Assembly (NCBI GenBank): GCA_025966215.1
Contig: JAOPVM010000413.1
Location: forward strand, 1 to 10,048
Reading direction: 5' to 3'
DNA: 10,048 nt
Origin: Klenkia sp.
GTDB taxonomy: Bacteria > Actinomycetota > Actinomycetes > Mycobacteriales > Geodermatophilaceae
The notes below the pieces were generated by a model that had not been told where the DNA came from, ran no database searches, and saw only the letters and a program-made list of their open reading frames with translations. The number at the start of each line of letters is the position of its first letter. Position 1 is the stretch's first letter. Shown one piece after another: positions 1-6,190 of the stretch. The translations under genes were made by a program, and so were the position numbers.

Positions 1-53
1 TGGTGGGCCGGGCGGTCCTCCGGCCCTGAGGGGTGGCCTGGGCGCCTGCGGGT

Positions 54-73
54 GGCCGGTCGGGACACCGGCC
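54..73 (-). terminator. candidate hairpin terminator after the FAH-family gene
   Basis: Perfect 7-bp inverted repeat GGCCGGT / ACCGGCC with a 6-base loop, lying about 33 bases beyond the stop of the FAH-family gene in its direction of transcription. A second, 14-bp palindrome (GCGGGCCGGCCCGC, 83-96) sits between the stop and this hairpin. There is no T tract, which is usual for actinobacterial terminators. Bases 1-53 hold no supportable gene; a possible gene tail reading VGRAVLRP-stop (plus strand, stop at 27-29) is too short to call. In DNA this GC-rich, short palindromes arise often by chance. Confidence 0.4.
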
Positions 74-105
74 CGCCCCCGTGCGGGCCGGCCCGCGACC
101 CCCGC

Positions 106-1068
106 TCAGGGACGGGCGCGGATGCGCGGTCGTGGGCGGGCGGGGGCCACCGGGGGCAGCTCGAGGCCGGGGACGACGGTGTTGCGGATGGTGCCCAGGG
201 CCTCCACGGTCATCTCGACCACGTCGCCGGGCTGCAGGGACGGCAGGGAGCCGGCGCCGCGGCGGCCCCACAGCTCGGCCAGGCAGCCCCCGTTGCCGCA
301 GGTGCCCGAGCCGAGCACGTCACCGGCCCGCACCTCGGTGCCCCGGGAGGCGTAGGCGATGAGCTCCTCGAACGGCCAGCCCATGTTCGAGAGCAGGTCC
401 GCCCCGACCAGTGCGCCGTTGACCGACACCCGCATGTCCAGGGCCAGGAAGCCCTCCTCGTCCCGGTGGGGCTCGAGCTCGTCGGCGGTGACCAGGAACG
501 GCCCCAGGGTGGTGGCGGAGTCCTTGCCCTTCGCCGGGCCCAGGCCCACCCGCATCTCGCGACGTTGCAGGTCCCGGGCCGACCAGTCGTTGAGGACCGT
601 GTAGCCGAACACGTGGTCGCGGGCGGCCTCGGGGGTCAGCGAGGCGCCGTCCCGGCCGACGACGACGGCGACCTCCAGCTCGAAGTCGAACTGCTGGCAC
701 CCCGGGGGGACGGCGACGTCGTCGTGTGCGCCGTGCAGGGCGTAGGGGTTGGTGAAGTAGAAGGTCGGTGCCTGGTACCACTCGGGCACCACCGCGGCGG
801 CCATCCCCATGCCGGCGACGACGCCCTCCACGTGCTCCTCGAAGGCGACGAAGTCGCGCACCGTGGGGGCGGCCAGAGGTGGCAGCAGCCGGACGGCGTC
901 CAGCGGGACGGCGGGGCCGTCGGTGGCCTGCTCCCCGGCGGCGAGCGCGGTGGGCAGCCCGGCGCGGACCAGGTCCAGCACCGTCGTGCCGGGCAGTGCG
1001 TGCACCCCGGCCGCGGTGACGACGCCGGCGGTGACCACCCCGTCGTGGGCGTAGGTCGCGAACCTCAT
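106..1068 (-). CDS. fumarylacetoacetate hydrolase (FAH) family protein
   Basis: Protein of 320 residues, complete for the FAH superfamily: cytoplasmic metal-dependent enzymes that hydrolyse, decarboxylate or isomerise 2-keto acid intermediates of aromatic and sugar-acid breakdown. The small N-terminal domain covers about residues 1-65 and the catalytic domain about 68-300. Visible hallmarks are FDFELEVAVVVG (acidic ligands E130 and E132), NDWSARDLQ (D161), GPAKGKD (180-183) and the glycine-rich GSGTCGNGG (253-261). The C-terminal tail is rich in Pro and Arg. The ATG at 1068 is chosen because the family N-terminus (MRFATY) begins there; the frame stays open upstream to 1122 without homology. 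The start overlaps the stop of the preceding AlkD remnant by four bases (ATGA), and no Shine-Dalgarno precedes it closely, so translation probably depends on coupling. The family is certain; the substrate is unknown. Confidence 0.93.
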   Translation of the reverse strand: MRFATYAHDGVVTAGVVTAAGVHALPGTTVLDLVRAGLPTALAAGEQATDGPAVPLDAVRLLPPLAAPTVRDFVAFEEHVEGVVAGMGMAAAVVPEWYQAPTFYFTNPYALHGAHDDVAVPPGCQQFDFELEVAVVVGRDGASLTPEAARDHVFGYTVLNDWSARDLQRREMRVGLGPAKGKDSATTLGPFLVTADELEPHRDEEGFLALDMRVSVNGALVGADLLSNMGWPFEELIAYASRGTEVRAGDVLGSGTCGNGGCLAELWGRRGAGSLPSLQPGDVVEMTVEALGTIRNTVVPGLELPPVAPARPRPRIRARP

Positions 1069-1358
1069 GCCCGCGCCGTCGCATCCTGCAGAGCCCGGCG
1101 CCGGACGATCGCGGCGATCCACACCGGCGCGAACGGTGACGTGCGGCCCCTGGGCGTCGGGTGGTCGGCGAGCACCAGCTCCCGGGCCAGCGGCTGCTGG
1201 GCCGTCAGCCGCCTGCCCAGCCCGCGCAGACCGGAGAGGTCCACCCCGTGGTCGTCACCGTGCCGGGCGTTCACCGCGCGCATCCGCGGGTCCTCGAGGG
1301 CGGCCAGCTCGGCACGCACCTCGGCCGGCGTCACCTGGGGTGGGGGAGTGCGGGCCAT
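1065..1358 (-). pseudogene. internally deleted AlkD-like DNA alkylation repair gene
   Basis: A 97-residue ORF. Residues 9-60 match the N-terminus of the AlkD-like HEAT-repeat DNA glycosylase family (TPAEVRAELAALEDPRMRAV, then NARHGDDHGV and LARE). Residues 64-88 match the extreme C-terminus of the same family (DHPTPRGRTSPFAPVWIAAI). Full-length members are about 230 residues, so roughly 130 residues of HEAT repeats and lesion-binding residues are missing, joined near residues 60-63 (about 1170-1178). The junction is in frame. The start at 1358 has a good Shine-Dalgarno (GAGGAG, 7-base spacer), and the stop overlaps the ATG of the FAH-family gene as ATGA. Repair activity is very unlikely, but translation looks intact and may serve coupling to the next gene. 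Homology is by recall of family sequences, not by search. Confidence 0.8.
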
Positions 1359-1376
1359 CGTCTGTCTCCTCGGTCG

Positions 1377-1403
1377 GCGTGCCGGGACGCTAGCGTGCCG
1401 GGA
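1377..1403 (+). promoter_or_regulatory. divergent promoter region with 11-bp direct repeat; likely leaderless start
   Basis: The 44-base gap between the divergent AlkD remnant and the aldolase holds two exact copies of GCGTGCCGGGA (1377-1387 and 1393-1403), 16 bases apart start to start, with the palindrome GCTAGC (1389-1394) between. TAGCGT (1391-1396) fits the actinobacterial -10 pattern TANNNT and ends exactly six bases before the A of the aldolase ATG. That spacing is typical of leaderless mRNAs, and no good Shine-Dalgarno is present. The repeats could be operator half-sites. Inferred from pattern only. Confidence 0.5.
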
Positions 1404-2119
1404 TGACGACACCTCGAGGATTCGGTCGGCACAGTCGCGGTGTCTGGTGCTCCGACGCCGGCCCGGGAACGGCCCGCAGGCTCGGCCTGGCCGGGTTCGA
1501 CTGGGTGGCCCTGGACATGCAGCACGGGGTCTACGGCCGCGCCGAGCTGCTCGAGGTGGCCCGCAGCTGGCACGGCGTGCCCGCCGCGCTCGTCGTCCGC
1601 GTGCCGTCCTCGGAGTTCACCGGCATCGGGCTGGCCCTGGACGCCGGGGCGGCCGCCGTCGTCGTCCCGCAGGTGGACTCGGCGCAGGAGGCCCGGGCCG
1701 CCGTGGAAGCCGCCTCCTACCCGCCCCGGGGACGGCGCAGTGCCGGGCCGCTGGCGCCGACCTGGGGCGAGCCCGCCCGGACGACGGACCCGCTGTGTGC
1801 GGTGATGATCGAGTCCGCCGAGGCGCTGGCGTGCGTCGAGCAGATCGCCGCCGTGCCCGGGGTCGGCCTGCTCTTCATCGGGCCCAACGACCTGTCGCTG
1901 TCGCTGGGCACCACCGTCGCGGGCCTCCTCGACGACCGGTCCGCGGACTCCGCACTCGACCGCGTGCTGGCTGCGGGCCGGGCGGCCGGGGTGCCGGTGG
2001 GCGCCTACGGGGGAGACCCGGCGACCGCGGCCCGGTTCGCCGGGCGCGGCGTGGACTGCCTGGCCGTCACCACCGACCTGTGGGTCACCGCCGCGGGCGC
2101 CGAGGCCGCGCTGCGCTGA
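1403..2119 (+). CDS. HpcH/HpaI family aldolase
   Basis: A 238-residue class II (metal-dependent) aldolase of the HpcH/HpaI family, which cleave 2-keto-4-hydroxy acids to pyruvate or glyoxylate plus an aldehyde, or the reverse, in the cytoplasm. Motifs in order: DWVALDMQHG with the catalytic-type H41, RVP (R66, substrate carboxylate binding), VPQVDSAQEA (89-97), YPPRGRRS (106-113), E137 in MIESAEA (metal ligand) and FIGPNDLS (158-165; D163, metal ligand). Length is slightly below the usual ~250 residues but no motif is missing. It is 26 bases upstream of the epimerase on the same strand, a likely operon, and divergent from the FAH-family gene. HpaI and FAH-type enzymes act in consecutive parts of homoprotocatechuate and related pathways, so shared metabolism is plausible. 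The exact substrate is unknown. Confidence 0.92.
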   Translation: MTTPRGFGRHSRGVWCSDAGPGTARRLGLAGFDWVALDMQHGVYGRAELLEVARSWHGVPAALVVRVPSSEFTGIGLALDAGAAAVVVPQVDSAQEARAAVEAASYPPRGRRSAGPLAPTWGEPARTTDPLCAVMIESAEALACVEQIAAVPGVGLLFIGPNDLSLSLGTTVAGLLDDRSADSALDRVLAAGRAAGVPVGAYGGDPATAARFAGRGVDCLAVTTDLWVTAAGAEAALR

Positions 2120-2145
2120 GCGGGGTCGCACCGCAGGGTGGGGGC

Positions 2146-3033
2146 ATGAGCGTCTCCTCTCCCGTCGTCGTGGTCACCGGTGCCAACGGACTCGTCGGCG
2201 CCGCCGTCTGCCGGGCGCTGGCCGAGCGGTCCGCGCAGGTGCGTGCCGTCGTCCGCCGGCCCGGGACGGCTCCGGTGCTCGACGGCGTCACCGAGCACGT
2301 GGGGGACGCCGCCGACGCGCTCTCGGGTGCCGATGCCGTCGTCACCACCGTGCACCCGATGGGCTCGGGCCGCGACGAGCAGCACCGGGTCGGCGTCGAG
2401 GGCACCGCACGGATCGCCCGCGCGGCCCGGGACATCGGCGTCGCCCGGCTGGTGCACGTCTCGACCGCGGGGGTCTACGACCGCTCGGCCGGCCTGGGCG
2501 ACCTCGCCGAGGACGCCGCCCTGCTGCCCCCGGGCAGCGGTGACTACCCGGACACCAAGAACGCCGCCGACGTCGCGCTGGCCGAGGTGGGCGGGCTGAC
2601 CACGGTGCTGGTGCGCCCCCCGGCCATCGCCGGGGCCGGGGAGACGTCGGTGTGGAACACGCTGCGCCCGCAGGCCTTCGGCGACGGCGACCGCAGCGTG
2701 AACCCGACCAAGAGCTGGGCCTGGGTGCACGTCGAGGACCTCGCCGCGATGCTCGCCGACCTCGCCGTGGGCGCCGTCGCCACCTCCGAGGACCCCGAGC
2801 AGGGCCCGGTCCCCGGCGGGACCACCCCGGTGCTGGTCGCGGGCGAGCCTGCCACCTGGGGTGACTACCTGGGTGCGGTGGGAGAGGCCGTCGGCACCGC
2901 CCCGGAGTGGACCGACGAGCCGGTCTGGACCGGGCAGCTGCTCACCGACCGGGCCCGCCGGTGGGGCTGGGCCCCGCGGGTGGGCCTGGACCGCGCGCTG
3001 GCCGAACTCCGCCACGGGCTCGCCCGGTCCTGA
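2146..3033 (+). CDS. NAD(P)-dependent epimerase/dehydratase, extended SDR family
   Basis: A 295-residue extended short-chain dehydrogenase/reductase. The Rossmann nucleotide-binding motif TGANGLVG (residues 11-18) follows a hydrophobic first strand. The catalytic set is S106 in VHVSTAGVY and Y134-x3-K138 in DYPDTKNAA. WVHVEDLA (193-200) is the usual conserved element near the C-terminal substrate domain. Such proteins oxidise, reduce, epimerise or dehydrate sugars or related hydroxy compounds in the cytoplasm. The ATG at 2146 is preceded by a G-rich Shine-Dalgarno-like stretch (AGGGTGGGGG), and the Rossmann motif begins about ten residues later as expected. The frame is open far upstream, but that part is only a GC-driven open frame antisense to the FAH gene. 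It probably shares a transcript with the aldolase. Confidence 0.92.
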   Translation: MSVSSPVVVVTGANGLVGAAVCRALAERSAQVRAVVRRPGTAPVLDGVTEHVGDAADALSGADAVVTTVHPMGSGRDEQHRVGVEGTARIARAARDIGVARLVHVSTAGVYDRSAGLGDLAEDAALLPPGSGDYPDTKNAADVALAEVGGLTTVLVRPPAIAGAGETSVWNTLRPQAFGDGDRSVNPTKSWAWVHVEDLAAMLADLAVGAVATSEDPEQGPVPGGTTPVLVAGEPATWGDYLGAVGEAVGTAPEWTDEPVWTGQLLTDRARRWGWAPRVGLDRALAELRHGLARS

Positions 3034-3046
3034 GCGGTGCCGGATC

Positions 3047-3096
3047 GTGACCTGACCGTCACCTGTGAGGTACCTGGGCAGCCCTAACGTCCTCCC
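3047..3096 (+). promoter_or_regulatory. promoter and dyad cluster before the permease
   Basis: TAACGT (3085-3090) fits TANNNT and ends exactly six bases before the permease ATG at 3097, the same geometry as at the aldolase, suggesting a leaderless transcript. No convincing -35 is seen at the standard distance. Upstream lie several dyads: GTGAC-N6-GTCAC (3047-3062), ACCT-GTG-AGGT (3061-3071) and the palindrome AGGTACCT (3068-3075). GTGAC-N6-GTCAC has two bases too many between GTGA and TCAC for a classic CRP site. A regulator binding site is plausible, its identity unknown. Confidence 0.45.
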
Positions 3097-4500
3097 ATGA
3101 CCACACCGGACGTCGCGCAGAGCGCGGGCCGCAGCGAGCTCAAGCGCTCGATCACCGCCAAGCAGCTGTACTTCTACGTGGTCGGTGACGTCCTCGGGTC
3201 GGGCATCTACGTGCTGATCGGCCTGGTCGCCGCGGCCGTCGGCGGGGCGTTCTGGATGGCCTTCCTGGCCGGGGTCACCGTCGCCACGGTGACCGGGCTG
3301 GCCTACGCCGAGCTGGTCACGAAGTACCCGCAGGCCGCCGGGGCCTCGCTGTACGTCAACAAGGCCTTCCGCATGCCGGTGCTCACCTTCTTCATCACCA
3401 TCTGCATGCTCTCGGCCAACATGGCCGCCGTCGGGTCGCTGGCCTCGGGCTTCGTCCGGTACTTCGCCGGGGTGGTCGGGATGAGCGAGGACGCCGTGAT
3501 CCCCGCGCTGCTCATCGCGCTGGCCTTCGTCGCCGTCCTCACGCTGGTGAACCTGATCGGCATCACCGAGTCGGTCGTGGCCAACGTCGTCATGACGTTC
3601 ATCGAGCTCAGCGGCCTGCTGATCATCGTGGTCATCGGGGTGATCGCCCTGTTCCAGGGCATCTCCGACCCCTCGGTGCTGCTGCAGTTCAGCGGTGAGG
3701 GCAGCAAGGCCATCGCGGTGGTCTCCGGCGTCTCGCTGGCCTTCTTCGCGATGACCGGGTTCGAGAACGCCGCCAACGTCGCCGAGGAGACCATCGACCC
3801 CTCCCGGGCCTTCCCGCGGGCGCTGATCGGCGGCATGGTGACCGCCGGCGTCGTCTACGTGCTGGTGTCCGTCGCCGCAGCGCTCGCGGTGCCCGTCGAC
3901 GTGCTGGCCGGCAACACGCTGCTCGAGGTCATCCGGGCCGATCTGCTGCCGATCCCGGTCAGCGTCATGCTCGTCGTCTTCGGGCTGATCGCCATGGTCG
4001 CGATCAGCAACACCACGCTGGTCACCGTCGTCGCCCAGTCCCGGATCCTCTACGGGATGGCCCGTGAGGACGTCGTCCCCGCGGTGTTCGAGAAGGTGCA
4101 CCCCACCCGCCGCAGCCCGTACGTGGCGCTGCTGTTCGGTGCGGCGGTCGTGGGCGTCCTGCTGGTCATCGGCGCGCTGATCCAGCTCAGCGGTTCCGAC
4201 CTCGACGTCGTCGACCGGCTGGCCACCATCACCGTGGTCTTCCTGCACTTCATCTACGCCCTGGTGATCATCGCCTGCCTCACGCTGCGGGGCAGCGACG
4301 AGACCGCCGACACCTACCGAGCCAACACCCCGCTGCTGGTGTTCGGGATCGTGGGCAACGTCGTGGTGCTCGTCTACACGCTCTACGACGACCCCGGGGC
4401 CCTGCTCTGGGTGGCCGGGCTGCTGGCCGTCGGCCTGGTCCTCTTCCTGGCGCAGCGGTTGAGCACGAAGCGCGCTGCCCCCACCACGAAGGAGCACTGA
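3097..4500 (+). CDS. APC superfamily amino acid/organic cation permease
   Basis: A 467-residue integral membrane protein with about 12 hydrophobic segments from residue 25 to 455. The first helix carries the APC signature GDVLGSGIYVL (GSGI, 34-37), which in this superfamily binds the substrate amino and carboxyl groups by its unwound backbone. AYAEL and the YPQAAGASLYV stretch (70-86) in TM2-3, and the FENAANVAEET segment near residue 225 followed by P-x5-P, are also typical. It probably imports an amino acid or related amine by proton symport or exchange; specificity cannot be read from sequence. The start at 3097 gives the normal short cytoplasmic N-terminus. The stop lies two bases before the universal stress protein start, so the two are translated from one message. 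Length and motifs are complete. Confidence 0.93.
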   Translation: MTTPDVAQSAGRSELKRSITAKQLYFYVVGDVLGSGIYVLIGLVAAAVGGAFWMAFLAGVTVATVTGLAYAELVTKYPQAAGASLYVNKAFRMPVLTFFITICMLSANMAAVGSLASGFVRYFAGVVGMSEDAVIPALLIALAFVAVLTLVNLIGITESVVANVVMTFIELSGLLIIVVIGVIALFQGISDPSVLLQFSGEGSKAIAVVSGVSLAFFAMTGFENAANVAEETIDPSRAFPRALIGGMVTAGVVYVLVSVAAALAVPVDVLAGNTLLEVIRADLLPIPVSVMLVVFGLIAMVAISNTTLVTVVAQSRILYGMAREDVVPAVFEKVHPTRRSPYVALLFGAAVVGVLLVIGALIQLSGSDLDVVDRLATITVVFLHFIYALVIIACLTLRGSDETADTYRANTPLLVFGIVGNVVVLVYTLYDDPGALLWVAGLLAVGLVLFLAQRLSTKRAAPTTKEH

Positions 4501-4502
4501 CC

Positions 4503-4973
4503 GTGCACGTCATCGTCGCCACCGACGGCTCGCAGGCCTCCTTCGCCGCGGCCCGGCAGTTCCAGTGGATCGCCGACTCCCGGGAGATCACCCACGTGAC
4601 CGTGGTGGCCGTGGTCAGCCCCTACGCGGCGGTGCCCTTCGCCAACGAGCTCACCGAGCGGCGCAACACCGAGCCCACCGACTTCAGCTTCCAGGACGAC
4701 GCCGCGTCGGCCGTCGCCCACGTCGCCGCGGTCTTCGACGGCTGGGGCCCGACCATCCACACCCAGGTGCGCAGCGGCTCCCCGGCCGCGGAGATCATCC
4801 GGGCCGCGGTCGACACCGGAGCCGGCCTGATCTCGCTGGCCTCGGGCAGCCGGGGGCTGACGGCCACGATCCTGCTGGGGACGACGGCCTCCCGGGTCCA
4901 GCACTCCGCACCCTGCCCGGTGCTGGTGTGCCGGCCGACGTCGGGCAGCCCGAGCGGCCTGCCGGCCGGCTGA
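4503..4973 (+). CDS. universal stress protein (UspA family)
   Basis: A 156-residue single Usp domain of Rossmann-like alpha/beta fold. The first strand VIVATDGS carries the conserved D8. The C-terminal nucleotide loop reads GSRG...LLGTTA (G115, G118, G126, T127), followed by the strand APCPVLVC. The family consensus is G-x2-G-x9-G-(S/T); here only seven residues separate the second and third glycines, so ATP binding is uncertain. The GTG at 4503 is supported by AAGGAG at 4489-4494, inside the permease 3' end, with an 8-base spacer, and by the family N-terminus starting immediately. Fused or adjacent Usp domains are known to modulate some transporters; here co-translation with the APC permease suggests a regulatory partner in the cytoplasm. 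That functional link is inference. Confidence 0.9.
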   Translation: MHVIVATDGSQASFAAARQFQWIADSREITHVTVVAVVSPYAAVPFANELTERRNTEPTDFSFQDDAASAVAHVAAVFDGWGPTIHTQVRSGSPAAEIIRAAVDTGAGLISLASGSRGLTATILLGTTASRVQHSAPCPVLVCRPTSGSPSGLPAG

Positions 4974-5068
4974 GCGGCTGCTCCCACCCGCCGACGCGCA
5001 GCCTGTCGTGCTCGTCGGAGAGCTGGTGGGGCCACCGGGGCCATCGACAGCGTGGCTACGGTGGGGGT

Positions 5069-5085
5069 ACCGGTCGTTGACCGGT
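5069..5085. promoter_or_regulatory. inverted repeat upstream of the GAF-ANTAR gene
   Basis: Perfect 7-bp inverted repeat ACCGGTC-GTT-GACCGGT in the 201-base gap before the GAF-ANTAR gene. It sits directly after GGTGGGGGT and a TACGGT hexamer (5057-5062) that fits TANNNT. With that hexamer as the -10, transcription would start near 5069, inside the repeat, which would suit an operator or a 5' leader hairpin. No clear -35 is visible. Confidence 0.35.
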
Positions 5086-5174
5086 GGGACGTCCAACAGC
5101 GGGCGTCTCCTGGGGTCGCCTCGGCCCGTCCGCGGCGCCCCACGTGCAGGCACGTGCCTGCCGAGGGGCCTCCC

Positions 5175-6116
5175 ATGAGCGCCACAGCCGAGCCGGCTCG
5201 ACCGGCACCGAGCACCACTCCCCGCACACCGGCAGACATCGACGCGGCCAGCAGGCCACCGGCGGCGACCCGACGCGTCGTCGCGCGACCGGTCGTCCGC
5301 ACACCGGCCGCGCAGACACCGGGCCCCTACGTCCCGACGCCGGCGGGGGACGCCGTCGTCGCCCGGGTGGCCGGGTGCACCGACGAGCTGAGCCGGCTCC
5401 TGCTCGCCGAGCACTCCACGACGGGGGTGCTGCAGAAGGTCGTCGAGGCGGCGCGCGCCCACGTCCCGGGGGTGGCCGAGGCGTCGGTGACGGTGCTGGA
5501 GAACGGTCGGGTGTCCTCGGTCGCCTGGACGGGGCTGCTGGCGTACGAGCTCGACGAGACCCAGTACGAGTCGGGGTTCGGGCCGTGCCTGGACGCCGCG
5601 CGCACCGGGACGGCCCGGTGGGTGCAGGACAGCAGCGCGGACCGGCGGTGGCCGGTCTACCTGTCCGCGGCGGTGCACCGGGGTGCGCTCAGCTCGTTCT
5701 CGGTGCCCCTGCCGCTGCCCGTCGCCGCCGGTCCGCAGGTCGGGCTGAACCTCTACAGCACCGAGGTCGACGGTCTCTGCGACGCGGCCCGGGAAGCCGC
5801 CCGCCACCTCGCCCGGAGGGCGGCCACCGTGGTCGCCAACCGGCAGGCCTACGACCTCGCGCGCGGGGAGGCGGACAACCTCCGCCGGGCGATGGAGAGC
5901 CGGGCGGTCATCGAACAGGCGAAGGGGGCGCTGCTGTTCGCGGCGGGGCTGTCCGCCGACGAGGCGTTCCAGGCGCTGTCCCACCGCTCCCAGGTCACCA
6001 ACGTGCGGGTGCACGAGCTGGTGGTGCAGCTGCTGGCCGACATCGCCGCGGGCCGGGGACGCGCGGCCGTCGACGCACTGCTCGGCCACCGTCGCGACGG
6101 CGACGGGACCCGCTAG
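5175..6116 (+). CDS. GAF-ANTAR transcription antitermination regulator
   Basis: A 313-residue cytoplasmic regulator. Residues 1-60 are low-complexity Ala/Pro/Thr/Arg. A GAF sensory domain spans about 70-225 (VLQKVVEAAR, GPCLDAARTG, SSFSVPLPLPV, GLNLYS). An ANTAR RNA-binding domain spans about 232-292, with LRRAMESRAVIEQAKGALL and the ADEAFQALSHRSQVTN segment. ANTAR proteins bind paired hexaloop stem-loops in leader RNAs and prevent termination; the GAF domain should sense a small ligand or redox state. This receiver-free architecture is common in actinobacteria. The ATG at 5175 is preferred, with GAGGGG six bases upstream; a GTG at 5052 would add 41 unconserved residues. It is flanked by gaps on both sides, so probably monocistronic. 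Its RNA targets are not evident nearby. Confidence 0.92.
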   Translation: MSATAEPARPAPSTTPRTPADIDAASRPPAATRRVVARPVVRTPAAQTPGPYVPTPAGDAVVARVAGCTDELSRLLLAEHSTTGVLQKVVEAARAHVPGVAEASVTVLENGRVSSVAWTGLLAYELDETQYESGFGPCLDAARTGTARWVQDSSADRRWPVYLSAAVHRGALSSFSVPLPLPVAAGPQVGLNLYSTEVDGLCDAAREAARHLARRAATVVANRQAYDLARGEADNLRRAMESRAVIEQAKGALLFAAGLSADEAFQALSHRSQVTNVRVHELVVQLLADIAAGRGRAAVDALLGHRRDGDGTR

Positions 6117-6190
6117 GGCCACCGTCCCGGAGCGGCCCCGCGGTGCACGCCCAGGACGCACCCGACCGCTGGGGTTGGGATGCTGGAGGG

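Noticed and set aside
52..2145. 993-residue open frame running from 52 into the epimerase
   Set aside because: Only the part from 2146 has homology. The rest is antisense to the FAH and AlkD genes or out of frame with the aldolase, open because GC-rich DNA has few stops.
3047..3062. CRP-type site GTGA...TCAC
   Set aside because: Eight bases separate GTGA and TCAC, whereas CRP-family sites need six.
2005..4497. 830-residue minus-strand ORF rich in His, Gln, Asp and Gly
   Set aside because: It is antisense to the epimerase and permease; its composition is that of a reverse-complemented GC-rich coding frame.
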